NCBI GenBank assembly: GCA_945883815.1
Contig: CAMCYJ010000038.1
Span: 1 to 32,589 of the forward strand
Source: Akkermansia muciniphila
Lineage (GTDB): Bacteria; Verrucomicrobiota; Verrucomicrobiia; Limisphaerales; UBA9464
Length of the DNA stretch: 32,589 bases
Direction of reading: 5' to 3'
Both the position numbers and the translations under genes were made by a program. The notes beneath the pieces were generated by a model. It saw only the letters and a program-made list of their open reading frames with translations. It had not been told where the DNA came from and made no database searches. Shown piece after piece: positions 1 through 9,675 of this stretch (the first letter of the stretch is position 1; every line of letters begins with the position of its first letter).

Positions 1-879
1 AAGGGAATCGCCGCCGTGTCATTGTTCCTGCTCGCATCGCTGTGCCTCCAGCGGTTTCGCTCTGAGTTTTCTACCGTGGAGGTGAAGCGTGCGGGGCTGG
101 AGGCCACCGAGTCTGCCCCGGAGCCGTCCGCCGAGCCGGCGCCGGATTCGCTGACGACCACCACCAACGGGACCGCCAGCACCGGTTTGACCAATTCCCT
201 CAGCGGTCGGGTGGCTACAACAGGCACCAACGTCACCCCGGTTGCAACAGGGTCTCCATCAAAGCCCGCACCAGCCAAGGCGCCTGACAAGAGCCGGAGT
301 TTTCTCTGGATGGGCGGATTTGTTGCGTCGCTCTTGGGTTTGGCCGGCCTGATGGCTTGGGAAGTGGCGCGGTGGTTCTCTCGACGCACCGGCGATGTGC
401 TCTTTGCCGAGAATGCTCCGGCGACCACCGATGCCGAATACGAGGAAGCCGAGGCCGAATGGGCCAATGGGAATCCCCTCGAGGCGATCCGGATGATGCG
501 CGAGTACCTCGACAAGAATCCCTCGGAACAGTACGCCGCGATCCGGATCGCCGAGATCTACGAGAAGGACCTCAACAACTACGTGGCCGCCTCGCTGGAG
601 TTGGAAGAAGTTTTGGGCAAACGACTCAGCCGCGAGAAATGGGGTTGGACTGCGATTCATTTGGCCAATTTGTATTCCGGAAAAATGAATCAGCCCGAGA
701 AGGCCATGGCCTGGTTGGAGCGGATCATTCGGGACTATCCGGACACAGGGGCGGCCAAGAAGGCCCGGTTGCGACTGGGAATTCCTGAAGAGCAGGTGGC
801 TCCCTCCGAGCAGCCGGAGCCCGGATCGGATTCCGGAGATTCGAACCTGCCCAAGGGGTTCACCTCCAAGAAGCGCTGA
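1..879 (+). CDS. TPR-repeat membrane protein, probably 5'-truncated by the window
   Basis: The frame is open from base 1, so the gene probably begins upstream; the first start codon inside the window is a GTG at 16. The product begins with a short hydrophobic stretch, followed by a Pro/Thr/Ala-rich linker (about residues 30-90) and one clear membrane segment (about residues 97-115, FLWMGGFVASLLGLAGLMAW). A soluble C-terminal half follows. Residues 135-255 have tetratricopeptide character: AEAEWANGNPLEAIRMMREY, then YAAIRIAEIYEKDL, then IHLANLYSGKMNQPEKAMAW. This suggests a membrane-anchored protein-protein interaction scaffold. The C-terminal tail is acidic and Pro-rich. dinB follows after 28 bases on the same strand. 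I do not recognise a specific family, and the TPR assignment is by repeat pattern only. Confidence 0.7.
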   Translation, partial: KGIAAVSLFLLASLCLQRFRSEFSTVEVKRAGLEATESAPEPSAEPAPDSLTTTTNGTASTGLTNSLSGRVATTGTNVTPVATGSPSKPAPAKAPDKSRSFLWMGGFVASLLGLAGLMAWEVARWFSRRTGDVLFAENAPATTDAEYEEAEAEWANGNPLEAIRMMREYLDKNPSEQYAAIRIAEIYEKDLNNYVAASLELEEVLGKRLSREKWGWTAIHLANLYSGKMNQPEKAMAWLERIIRDYPDTGAAKKARLRLGIPEEQVAPSEQPEPGSDSGDSNLPKGFTSKKR

Positions 880-907
880 AAGGGAACCGCATTTTTGGAG
901 CCAGTGC

Positions 908-2008
908 ATGGAGGCAGCCCGGGTCATCCTGCATCTGGACATGGACGCGTTCTTCGCTGCGGTGGAGCAGCGCGACCGTCCCGATCTGAAGGGCCTTCCG
1001 GTCATCGTCGGTGGTTCACCGTCCTCGCGCGGGGTGGTGTGCGCGGCGAGCTACGAAGCCCGACGATTCGGAGTCCGGTCAGCGATGCCCAGTCGCACGG
1101 CCGGTCGCCTGTGCCCGCAGGGTGTTTTTCTCACTCCTCGCATGGATCGCTACCGGGAAGAGTCTCGCGCGATTTTTGGATTGGTCGGGGCCAGTGGTGT
1201 GGAGGTGGAGCAGGTTTCGGTAGACGAGGCCTATTTGGATGCTTCAAGCCTGAGCCGCTCGTCGGACCCCGAGGAGGCGTTGGTGTCAGCGGTCCAGTGG
1301 GCCCGTGAACTCAAGGCCCGCATTCGTTCCGAGCGTCAGCTCACCGCCAGCATCGGCATCGCCTCCAACAAGCTCATGGCCAAGGTGGCCAGCGACTGGG
1401 GAAAACCGGATGGATTGCTGCTGATTCCCAATCGGGATCGGGCGTCATTCCTGCGTCCCTTGCCTGCACGAACCTTGCACGGGGTGGGACGAGTGACTGA
1501 GGAGGTGCTGCAGAAAGCCGGGGTCCGCACCGTCGGAGACATCCAAGATTATCCGGGTGATCTGAAGGCGCTGGTTGGCGCTTGGGGACCTGTCCTCAAG
1601 TCGTTCGCGCTGGGAATTGATGAACGGCCGCTTTCCCAAGATGACTCCATCAAGAGCATCAGCAGTGAGAACACCTTTTCCGAAGACACCGCCGATCGCC
1701 CCATGTTGAGGAGTGTCCTGCGAGAGCAGGCTGATGAACTGTCCGCCAAGTTGCAGCGCCATGGAATTTCGGCACAGACGGTCCAGGTCAAGGTGCGCTA
1801 CAGCGACTTCTCCACTTTGACTCGGCAATTTTCCGTGGACGAACCGGTGGCTGCCGCCAGGGATTTGTATCGCTTGGCTTGTTGGCTTCTGGCCCGGCAT
1901 CAATTGGTTCACCGGCCCTTGCGATTGCTGGGGCTCGGGGTCAGTGGATTGGTCGAAAATCGTGGGCGCCAACTGGTTTTCGACTGGAAGCCGGAACGAT
2001 CCGTCTAG
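908..2008 (+). CDS. dinB: DNA polymerase IV (Y-family translesion polymerase)
   Basis: This Y-family, error-prone DNA polymerase extends mismatched or lesion-blocked primers. The N-terminus ILHLDMDAFFAAVEQ carries the first metal-binding Asp (D11) and the steric-gate aromatic F16. The second catalytic box VSVDEAYLD gives D106 and E107. The palm/finger signature SIGIASNKLMAKVAS lies near residue 150, the helix-hairpin-helix thumb (HGVGRVTEEVLQKAGVRTVG) near 191-210, and the little-finger domain fills the rest. The C-terminal QLVFDW (about 355-360) resembles a beta-clamp-binding motif. The 366 aa length is normal. The ATG at 908 lies just before the conserved first strand, so the start is secure. 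No LexA-like operator was recognised upstream, and the gene may be read through from the TPR gene 28 bases before it. Confidence 0.96.
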   Translation: MEAARVILHLDMDAFFAAVEQRDRPDLKGLPVIVGGSPSSRGVVCAASYEARRFGVRSAMPSRTAGRLCPQGVFLTPRMDRYREESRAIFGLVGASGVEVEQVSVDEAYLDASSLSRSSDPEEALVSAVQWARELKARIRSERQLTASIGIASNKLMAKVASDWGKPDGLLLIPNRDRASFLRPLPARTLHGVGRVTEEVLQKAGVRTVGDIQDYPGDLKALVGAWGPVLKSFALGIDERPLSQDDSIKSISSENTFSEDTADRPMLRSVLREQADELSAKLQRHGISAQTVQVKVRYSDFSTLTRQFSVDEPVAAARDLYRLACWLLARHQLVHRPLRLLGLGVSGLVENRGRQLVFDWKPERSV

Positions 2009-2149
2009 CAGCGGTCCTGCCCATTCCGTGGATAGAGTATCGCCCTGTTGGAGCAGCCACTGGGCGGGTGTCCCAGAGACGGTGATTCCCTCGGATCACA
2101 GCGGGCACAATTATCCGCAATGCGCCGAGCAAGTTCGCTAACTCCTCCT

Positions 2150-2177
2150 GGAGCTCTTGCAGTCCGCAAGAGTCTCC
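2150..2177 (+). other. Stem-loop between dinB and xylA
   Basis: GGAGCTCTTGC (2150-2160) can pair with GCAAGAG at 2166-2172 and CTCC at 2174-2177, giving an 11-pair stem with one bulged T and a five-base loop. No T-run follows, so it is not a classical intrinsic terminator. It lies about 70 bases before xylA and could end the dinB transcript, sit in the xylA leader, or be an operator-like inverted repeat. Nothing else in the 241-base intergenic stretch is recognisable. Confidence 0.35.
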
Positions 2178-2249
2178 CGTGGTTGATTTTAAGCGCTTCC
2201 CATGGTCTGGGGCGGTGCGTAGTTTTCGGCGTCCTTTTTCCAATACAAC

Positions 2250-3569
2250 ATGAGCAAGCAGTTCTTCCCCAAGATCGGCCGGATCGCCTATGAAGGTCCG
2301 GATTCCAAGAATCCCCTGGCCTTCAAGCACTTCAATGCGGACGAGGTGGTCGAGGGCAAGACGATGCGCGACCACATGCGCTTCGCCGCGGTCTATTGGC
2401 ACACCATGCGGGGAACCGGTGGCGACATGTTCGGCTGGGGAACCGCCGATCGCTCCTGGAACACCGGCGAGTGCTCCACGAAGGATGCCATCACTCGGGC
2501 CCGGGCGTTCTTCGAGTTCGCCTCCAAGCTGGGCGTTTCCTACTACGCTTGGCACGACCGGGATCTGGGTTCCCACGGCAAGAATCTCAAGGAGGCCAAC
2601 GCCCAATTCGATGCCGTCGGCAACGAACTGAAGAAGCTCCAGAAGGACACGGGCATCGGGCTCTTGTGGGGCACCGCCCAAAATTTCGTCCATCCGCGCT
2701 ACATGCACGGAGCGGCCACGAGCTGCAACGCAGACGCCTTCTGCTTCGCCGCCGCACAGGTGAAAAAGGCCATGGAATGGACCCATGAGCTCGGCGGTCA
2801 GGGCTACGTGTTCTGGGGCGGGCGCGAAGGGTACGCCACGCTGCTGAACACCGACATGAAGCGTGAGCTGGACCACTTGGGCCAGTTCCTGCACATGGCG
2901 GTCGACTACAAGAAGAAGATCGGTTTCAAGAGTCCGTTCTACATCGAGCCCAAGCCCAAGGAGCCGACGCGCCATCAGTACGACAGCGACGCGGCTTCCT
3001 GCCTCAACTTCCTCCGGGAGTACGATTTGCTTGCGCACTTCAAACTGAACATCGAGGTCAACCACGCTTGGCTGGCCGGAAAGACCATGGAACATGAACT
3101 CGAGGTCGCCGGTGCCGCTGGGGCACTCGGGTCCATCGACGCCAACATGGGCGATTACTTCTTGGGTTGGGACACGGATCAATTCCCCACCGACCTGTAC
3201 CTGACGGCCAAGACCATGCTCACCGTGCTGAAGTACGGCGGCTTCACGACCGGCGGCGTGAATTTCGACGCCAAGGTGCGTCGCGAGAGTTTCCAGACCG
3301 ACGACTTGTTCATCGCCCACATCGCGGGCATGGACACCTTCGCTCGTGGTCTGAAGATCGCCGCCGCCATCCGCAAGGACGGCCGCATTGACGCCTTCGT
3401 CAAGAACCGCTACCGCACCTGGGACTCCGGCATCGGCGCCAAGATCGAGGCGGGCAAGGCTTCCTTCGCCGACTGCGAGAAGCACGCGCTGGCCTTGGGC
3501 AATGTTTCTGGGCTCGAATCGGGTCGCCAAGAGCTCTTGGAAGCCACCTTCAACGAATTCATTCGCTGA
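2250..3569 (+). CDS. xylA: Xylose isomerase
   Basis: This cytoplasmic TIM-barrel enzyme interconverts D-xylose and D-xylulose using two divalent metals. At 439 aa it matches the class II (E. coli-type, about 440 aa) enzymes. All active-site residues are visible: H102 and D105 in [11 protein letters not shown]233 in [11 protein letters not shown]269 and H272 in IEVNHAW, D297 in GSIDAN, D308 and D310 in GWDTDQFP, and D340 in [10 protein letters not shown]. The ATG at 2250 begins a typical [20 protein letters not shown]-terminus. The gene stands alone: no xylulokinase, xylose transporter or XylR lies in the window, so the rest of the pathway must be elsewhere. A strong terminator follows at 3602. 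The next gene, galM, acts on sugar anomers and fits the same catabolic role. Confidence 0.98.
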   Translation: MSKQFFPKIGRIAYEGPDSKNPLAFKHFNADEVVEGKTMRDHMRFAAVYWHTMRGTGGDMFGWGTADRSWNTGECSTKDAITRARAFFEFASKLGVSYYAWHDRDLGSHGKNLKEANAQFDAVGNELKKLQKDTGIGLLWGTAQNFVHPRYMHGAATSCNADAFCFAAAQVKKAMEWTHELGGQGYVFWGGREGYATLLNTDMKRELDHLGQFLHMAVDYKKKIGFKSPFYIEPKPKEPTRHQYDSDAASCLNFLREYDLLAHFKLNIEVNHAWLAGKTMEHELEVAGAAGALGSIDANMGDYFLGWDTDQFPTDLYLTAKTMLTVLKYGGFTTGGVNFDAKVRRESFQTDDLFIAHIAGMDTFARGLKIAAAIRKDGRIDAFVKNRYRTWDSGIGAKIEAGKASFADCEKHALALGNVSGLESGRQELLEATFNEFIR

Positions 3570-3601
3570 GCGCGGTATCACCCAATGGGGTGATTCAGGG
3601 A

Positions 3602-3638
3602 GGCCGGAGTCGTCCCGAGAGGGAGGCTCCGGCCTTTT
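3602..3638 (+). terminator. Rho-independent terminator of xylA
   Basis: GGCCGGAG (3602-3609) pairs perfectly with CTCCGGCC (3627-3634). The loop region itself contains the self-complementary CCCGAGAGGG, and TTTT follows at 3635-3638. It starts 33 bases after the xylA stop and separates xylA from galM. Confidence 0.8.
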
Positions 3639-3879
3639 CATGGGAGCCACAGCCGACGTGGTGGCCGGAGAAAACTGGTTTTGCGTTCCCCAGCTCGTGG
3701 GAGATCCTGATGCCCGTTCTGTCAGGAATACTTCCGCACTGCGTAGCGAGGCCATGCCGATGCGGGTAGTGCTGATCGCGTCGGCGGTGGATTGCCAGTC
3801 TGATTCGGCAGTCTGATTCGGCATTCCCACCGGGCGATGAATCCGGAATGTTTCTGGCAATCGATCTGCAAATTCTTCC
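3639..3879. other. Intergenic region upstream of galM
   Basis: With the terminator this makes a 310-base gap between xylA and galM. Apart from a 13-base tandem duplication at 3796-3821 I see no gene, RNA or operator. Open frames crossing it on the minus strand are antisense shadows of xylA or galM. A galM promoter presumably lies here, but I cannot point to convincing -35/-10 boxes. Confidence 0.5.
3796..3821. repeat. 13-bp perfect tandem duplication
   Basis: The unit CAGTCTGATTCGG occurs twice back to back (3796-3808 and 3809-3821), about 60 bases before the galM start. It may be a recent slippage event or a direct-repeat binding site; nothing in the sequence decides between them. Confidence 0.6.
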
Positions 3880-4926
3880 ATGACCTCCGAATGCAACGTC
3901 TTTGGTTCGCTGCCTGATGGCCGCGAGGCTCACCAGTTCATCTTTCGCAATCCCAATGGAACCACGCTGAAGTTCACCAACTACGGATTGCTGGTGACCG
4001 AACTCCACACTCGGGACCGCGAGGGAAAGTTGGCAAATGTCGTCCTGGGTTTCGACAACCTGGCCCGATATCTTCAAGGGCACCCTTTCTTCGGATGCAT
4101 CGCCGGTCGCTTCGCCAACCGGATCGCCAAGGGACGCTTCTCACTCGACGGCAAGGACTACGTGCTGGCCACCAACAACGGGGTGAATCATTTGCACGGA
4201 GGGGTGGTGGGCTTTGACAAGAAGCTTTGGAATGCGGGTTCCATTCGAACCACCCAGGACGCGGTTTCGGTGGATCTGACCTACACCAGTCCGGATGGCG
4301 AGGAAGGGTACCCGGGAGCCCTGACCGTCACGGTGACCTACACCCTGACCCGGGATGACGTGTGGCGTATCGACTATCGGGCCACCACCGACGCTCCCAC
4401 CATTTTGAATCTCACCAACCACAGCTTCTTCAATTTGGCGGGTCAGGGTGATGTGCTCTCCCACGAGTTGGAGATCGCCGCAGATCTGGCCACCGAGGTG
4501 GACGAGGGGCTCATTCCGACGGGTAAACTGTTGCCCGTCCGCGAAACCGCCTTGGACTTCACCCAGCCCACCGCCATCGGTGCCCGCGGAATGAACACCG
4601 GCCTCACCCCGCCGGGTTACGACCACAACTTTGTCCTGCGTCATAGCGGCAAGGGACTGGGTTTGGCGGCGCGGGTGTTTGAGCGTAGCCATGGTCGGAC
4701 GATGGAGTGCCATACGACCCAGCCAGGTGTCCAATTGTGGACCTTCAACCGATGCCCCGAGGGGTTGGTCTGCACCGGCGGGGTGCCGATTTCGAAGCAC
4801 GGCGGGTTCTGTCTGGAGACGCAGAATTTTCCGGATGCCATCCATCACCCGGGGTTCCCGTCCTGCGTCTTGCGTCCGGGCGAGGTGTTCACCAGTCGAA
4901 CCGAGTACCGCTTCGGAACCTGCTGA
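3880..4926 (+). CDS. galM: Aldose 1-epimerase (mutarotase)
   Basis: The enzyme interconverts the alpha and beta anomers of free aldoses such as glucose, galactose or xylose. The 348 aa length and the motif order are those of the GalM family beta-sandwich: GCIAGRFANRI (about 72-82), NHLHGG with H104/H106, the catalytic acid H181 in NLTNHSFFNLAG, D248 in PGYDHNFVL, and the catalytic base E313 in CLETQNFPDA, followed by HHPGFPSCVLRPGE. The ATG at 3880 is followed by a normal N-terminal strand with no signal peptide, so the protein should be cytoplasmic. It is read in the same direction as xylA and ends 20 bases from the convergent HIT gene. Confidence 0.95.
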   Translation: MTSECNVFGSLPDGREAHQFIFRNPNGTTLKFTNYGLLVTELHTRDREGKLANVVLGFDNLARYLQGHPFFGCIAGRFANRIAKGRFSLDGKDYVLATNNGVNHLHGGVVGFDKKLWNAGSIRTTQDAVSVDLTYTSPDGEEGYPGALTVTVTYTLTRDDVWRIDYRATTDAPTILNLTNHSFFNLAGQGDVLSHELEIAADLATEVDEGLIPTGKLLPVRETALDFTQPTAIGARGMNTGLTPPGYDHNFVLRHSGKGLGLAARVFERSHGRTMECHTTQPGVQLWTFNRCPEGLVCTGGVPISKHGGFCLETQNFPDAIHHPGFPSCVLRPGEVFTSRTEYRFGTC

Positions 4927-4946
4927 ATCGTTTGGATGTTCCGCAA

Positions 4947-5366
<420 letters not shown>

Positions 5367-5481
5367 TCAGCGAATGCTCTCAAGGCAATGCATGGCTTTT
5401 ACCTGGGGGCTTTTCCAGAATGGCATTTGACCCGGCGGCCAACGACTTCCTAGCTTGTTGAGAGTTCAAGAACTCGAACCT

Positions 5482-5928
5482 ATGAGCACCACCCTCGTTC
5501 CCTTGATCAGCTCCGGCGTTGCCGGTCCGCTGGGAGTCCTCCACTTGCCGCGCCTGTGGCTCAAAGCCTCTCTGGAGGCCCGCAACAAGATCGCCGCCGG
5601 TTATCCGGCCCTGTCCAAAGGTTACGACTCCATGGTGCTCGGCGCCTTGGGCTTGGATACCGAGTCCGTTCGGAAGTACATCGCTGAAGACCGCCCCACT
5701 TATCCCCAATTCGAAGCGTGGATTCAAAAGCAGCCCGGCGTGAACCTCACTCCCGGCAACATCCATCAGCTGAACGTGTCCATCGCCGGCTACATCCACA
5801 CGCCGGAAGTTCGTCAGTCGATCCTGGCTGCCAATGGAATCCCCGACAATGGCACCGTCAAGCCGGACGCCATCAGCCTTAATGACCTCGACGACTGGCT
5901 GGAGTTCCACAATGCCGTCCTGAAGTGA
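5482..5928 (+). CDS. DUF5069-like small conserved protein
   Basis: This 148 aa protein has no signal peptide or membrane segment and is probably cytoplasmic. It reads MSTTLVPLISSGVAGPLGVL, then HLPRLWLKASLEARNKI, then YDSMVLGALGLD and YPQFEAWIQKQPGV. The layout (a conserved L-P-R-L-x-x-K-A box near the N-terminus, a Y-D-x-x-x-L-x-x-L-G box and a C-terminal D-L-D-D-W) resembles small proteins labelled DUF5069 in Verrucomicrobia, which I recall rather than verified. No catalytic motif is apparent and the function is unknown. The ATG at 5482 is preferred over a TTG at 5455, because the conserved segment begins right after it. A terminator-like hairpin follows 34 bases after the stop. Confidence 0.75.
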   Translation: MSTTLVPLISSGVAGPLGVLHLPRLWLKASLEARNKIAAGYPALSKGYDSMVLGALGLDTESVRKYIAEDRPTYPQFEAWIQKQPGVNLTPGNIHQLNVSIAGYIHTPEVRQSILAANGIPDNGTVKPDAISLNDLDDWLEFHNAVLK

Positions 5929-5962
5929 GCGGTTTGGGCTGATTCTTCATACAGTCTCCGAC

Positions 5963-5994
5963 ACGGGGTGCTCTTGGAAACGAGGGCACCCCGT
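5963..5994. terminator. Probable bidirectional terminator
   Basis: ACGGGGTGC (5963-5971) pairs perfectly with GCACCCCGT (5986-5994) over a 14-base loop. It lies between the convergent DUF5069-like gene and the B12-regulated operon. The T content after the stem is modest (TGGCTTTG), so its strength is uncertain, but the position suits a shared terminator. Confidence 0.55.
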
Positions 5995-6060
5995 TGGCTT
6001 TGAGTTCGGCCGGAACGATTCAATGGGGAGGAAAGGGATGGCGTGGCGGATTCTTTCGGT

Positions 6061-6810
6061 TCAGGGCAAGATTAATTCGGCGGGCAGGCGGGCGATATGT
6101 TCTTCGGGCATTCGGGAGTCTTCGGACCCTGGAGCGGGGAGGGTTCCGGCGACATGGCCGTCAGCGAACCAGGTTTCAGCGCGGCGGGTGTGCCGGAAGT
6201 GGACGGTCGGTCCCTCGAGGTCGAAGTAGTAAAACTCTTCCAGCAACGGGTGGTCTGAAGACGCCGGGGGCTGGAAGTCGTTGATCTGAGCACAGTCGGC
6301 GAAAATCGCACACCCTGCGGGAGACCGCAGCGTGGCGATCGTGATCCCGGAAGAGCCCCGGGTGCCCACCCTCAGGTTGTAGCCGTAACCGTAGGCCGCT
6401 CCACGGGCCTTGGCCTTGAAGCGGGGATTCGCCCGGTTGAGGGCCGGGCAGACTTCGACACCGCGCGACTGGAGGTAGGGCCACAGGGCCCCGGTGGTCG
6501 GGTCGAATCGGCGTTGCCCTTCAGCACCATCTTCCAGCCACCCAAACCAGTAGCTCCATCCGTTGTTGGTGCGCACACCTCGTTCCAAAAACGCGATGCC
6601 TCCGTGTTCGTCCCAGTAGAGTTGGGTCGCCAGTCCCACTTGCCGGAGGTTGGAAGAGCAGACGGTTGCCCGGGCTGCCGCGCGTGATCGCACCAGGCTC
6701 GGCAGTGTGAGTGCCGCTAGAATGGCGATAATGGCGATCACCACCAGGAGTTCGACCAGCGTGAAGGCACGCTCCGGGCTCCGCATCGCCATGGGCCGAA
6801 TCCGTTTCAT
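6061..6810 (-). CDS. Pseudopilin-like protein with type IV pilin N-terminal methylation motif
   Basis: This is the last gene of the riboswitch-led operon. The N-terminus has a short basic leader ([15 protein letters not shown]), then [19 protein letters not shown] with Glu at mature position 5, the type III signal/prepilin-peptidase motif used by type IV pilins and type II secretion pseudopilins. The position before Phe is Ala instead of the usual Gly. The C-terminal two thirds is an H-X9-DG-type globular domain typical of the many Verrucomicrobia/Planctomycetes prepilin-like proteins, with a conserved FADGHV near the end. The 249 aa start at 6810 is supported by an ATGA overlap with the stop of the preceding gene (6807-6810), which implies translational coupling. 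It should be inner-membrane anchored with a periplasmic domain. Confidence 0.88.
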   Translation of the reverse strand: MKRIRPMAMRSPERAFTLVELLVVIAIIAILAALTLPSLVRSRAAARATVCSSNLRQVGLATQLYWDEHGGIAFLERGVRTNNGWSYWFGWLEDGAEGQRRFDPTTGALWPYLQSRGVEVCPALNRANPRFKAKARGAAYGYGYNLRVGTRGSSGITIATLRSPAGCAIFADCAQINDFQPPASSDHPLLEEFYYFDLEGPTVHFRHTRRAETWFADGHVAGTLPAPGSEDSRMPEEHIARLPAELILP

Positions 6811-7799
6811 GGGCGAACGGCAACCACGCGGTAGAATTGTTCGGGTAACCACGCATCGCGCGGATCCCAAAGTTCGAGCTCGCCGGAGTTTGAAGCGAGT
6901 GTTTCAGCAACCCGGCTCCAGTCGGTGAGGTTGCTGGAGGCTTCCAAGGTGTAGCGCCATCCTGCCAACGCATTGAGCGCCACTCCGCCATCGCGTGCTC
7001 GGAGTTGCAGGGTTGCGGGCTCGGGCAGGGTGATCGTGACGTTGTCGATCCAGCCCTGGGCCAGCACGGAGCCTGCATAAAGCGGGTTCTGGCCGGCTGC
7101 GGAGTAGCTACTAATCGCGAAGGCATCGACCTGGAATCGCGTGAAATTGGCCGGCAACACGACGTCTGCAAGCTCAGGGCCGGGTTGGCCGTCGGTAGTC
7201 ATGGAGATGCGGGCCGTCCGAATTGTCGCCGTGTAGGCCAGTTGAAACCGGTAACGGCGACCGAGTTCGAGTGTCACATAACTGTCGGCATAACCCCAGG
7301 GCAGGCGGCCGTCGGATGGCACAATCACCGGAGACACCGACGAGGAAATGGCCCCAGATTCGCCAAACCAGGTCCACTCCACGGTGTTCTTGGGTCCGGG
7401 GAAGGAACCTCGGGAATAGTTTGTGGCGAGCACATCCGCCTGTCGGACCAAGCCTGCCGCGATCTGGAAGGATCCGGATTGTCCGGCAACCACACCCACG
7501 GCGTGGGATTCGAGGGTTAGATCGAAGGCGAAGCTGAAATCGTCGTGGGTGCCGAGTGTGGCTGGCAGAGGGAGTGCTAAAAAACTGTTCCGACGCGACG
7601 AGTCCCAGACCACCTCCATTCGCTGGCCCAAGGCGTCCCAGTGGAAGAGGGAGGAATCTCCCCAAGGACGCCACCCTCGCGCGGTTGGATCGGTGTCAAA
7701 GGACTCTTGAATAGTCGATCCCTGAGCCGAACTCACCAGGCACGCTGTCAGGCAAAAAGCCTGAGCAGCGTGTTTGCCTCGGTGAAGCGACGAGTTCAT
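6807..7799 (-). CDS. Secreted beta-sandwich protein with C-terminal Y..S.dL..W..FYRV module
   Basis: This 330 aa protein starts at the ATG at 7799, where a signal peptide begins ([20 protein letters not shown], then LVSSAQGS). The longer upstream reading has no signal-like N-terminus and would overlap the upstream gene. Residues 30-245 look all-beta and lectin/concanavalin-like ([54 protein letters not shown]). The last 60 residues ([17 protein letters not shown], then [11 protein letters not shown]) match a C-terminal module that also ends the large CotH-like protein in this window. No sorting tail, lipobox or catalytic motif is visible. It lies 28 bases after the CWC/DUF5522 gene and overlaps the pseudopilin gene by 4 bases, so the three are almost certainly co-transcribed. 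It is likely exported and may bind a ligand or polysaccharide; the function is unknown. Confidence 0.75.
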   Translation of the reverse strand: MNSSLHRGKHAAQAFCLTACLVSSAQGSTIQESFDTDPTARGWRPWGDSSLFHWDALGQRMEVVWDSSRRNSFLALPLPATLGTHDDFSFAFDLTLESHAVGVVAGQSGSFQIAAGLVRQADVLATNYSRGSFPGPKNTVEWTWFGESGAISSSVSPVIVPSDGRLPWGYADSYVTLELGRRYRFQLAYTATIRTARISMTTDGQPGPELADVVLPANFTRFQVDAFAISSYSAAGQNPLYAGSVLAQGWIDNVTITLPEPATLQLRARDGGVALNALAGWRYTLEASSNLTDWSRVAETLASNSGELELWDPRDAWLPEQFYRVVAVRP

Positions 7800-7827
7800 G
7801 GCGACGGAGAGGGTTCGGAAATTTCGA

Positions 7828-9074
<1,247 letters not shown>

Positions 9075-9170
9075 GGTCTCGGTTCACGGCAACGGCAGGC
9101 CTCGTTCAGGGGCTTGCCTGGGTTGTGTCAATGGAGACCAGGCCGGGGGACACGGAGTGCATGAGTGTCT

Positions 9171-9219
9171 GAAACACAAAACGCCTCCCATCCACCGGCA
9201 AAACAGGGAATGAAGGCGT
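9171..9219 (-). terminator. Terminator-like hairpin in the riboswitch leader (candidate attenuator)
   Basis: Read on the minus strand, bases 9219-9207 (ACGCCTTCATTCC) pair with 9193-9181 (GGATGGGAGGCGT) with two mismatches and one G-U, and TTTTGTGTTTC follows. It lies about 110 bases downstream of the cobalamin aptamer and about 100 bases before the first gene. This is the expected place and form for a riboswitch expression platform that ends transcription when cobalamin is bound. No antiterminator pairing was established. Confidence 0.5.
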
Positions 9220-9324
9220 CAGACATTCGGAATGTTTCCACCCCAGCATCAGGGCAGGGATGGTCTGGCCTCATCCTTCGCTTTGCGGCGAAGCGGTTGT
9301 GGCACAGAGCCGCAACCCGACGAG

Positions 9325-9482
9325 CACCTTTGGCGCAATATCCTGACTACAGGCTTCGAACCTCGCCCCCGCCTTCCCAGACTCGCGTCCAGTGACTGTC
9401 GTGTACGACTAGGGGGTTTGTTGCCTGATACAGTGGCGCAACCGTCGCCGATTCTCACGGCGTTCCTGCACTTCCAAAGATG
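9325..9482 (-). promoter_or_regulatory. Cobalamin (adenosylcobalamin-type) riboswitch
   Basis: Read on the minus strand from about 9480 down, the conserved elements of the cobalamin aptamer appear in order. CTTTGG (9479-9474) can pair with CCAAAG (9333-9328) as the closing stem. GCAGGAACGCCGTGAGAATC corresponds to the consensus G-G-A-A-x-x-x-G-G-T-G-x-G-A-A-T-C. GGCGACGGTTGCGCCACTGT gives the GCCACTG core (9437-9431). AGTCACTGG with the stem region after it is followed by AGTCAGGATATTGCGCC (9348-9332), the 3' B12 box. The aptamer leads into the minus-strand operon at 9074-6061. It also explains why the open frame running from 9232 into the Rieske gene is spurious. The remaining bases of this 601-base gap (9075-9170, 9220-9324, 9483-9675) hold leader hairpins and, presumably, divergent promoters. 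Confidence 0.92.
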
Positions 9483-9675
9483 TTTTGGTATTGAGCGTTT
9501 CCCGTTAGGGGAAATGCCCGTCAAAGAACTGGGCTGTAAAGACTCCAAGCGCCGGCGCAAATCAAGTTTCAAACAATGCGGCTCGAAGAAATTTGCCCTT
9601 ATCGCTGGAAAAATCCGGATCGCGAGGCACCGTCCGCGGTCGTCCTCGTCCTCTGACCAGAGTGTTCGGACCCCT

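Noticed and set aside
1941-3896. A 651-codon open frame on the minus strand opposite xylA
   Set aside because: It is antisense to a textbook xylose isomerase with all active-site residues. The translation is low in lysine with no family features, as expected from the complement of a GC-rich gene.
5380-5910. A 176-codon minus-strand frame covering the DUF5069-like gene
   Set aside because: It is antisense to a coherent small protein with a clear start and a downstream terminator, and lacks protein-like features itself.
9232-9675. N-terminal extension of the Rieske protein frame
   Set aside because: The stretch coincides with the cobalamin riboswitch and its leader on the opposite strand. The real protein starts at 9676 with a twin-arginine-type signal.
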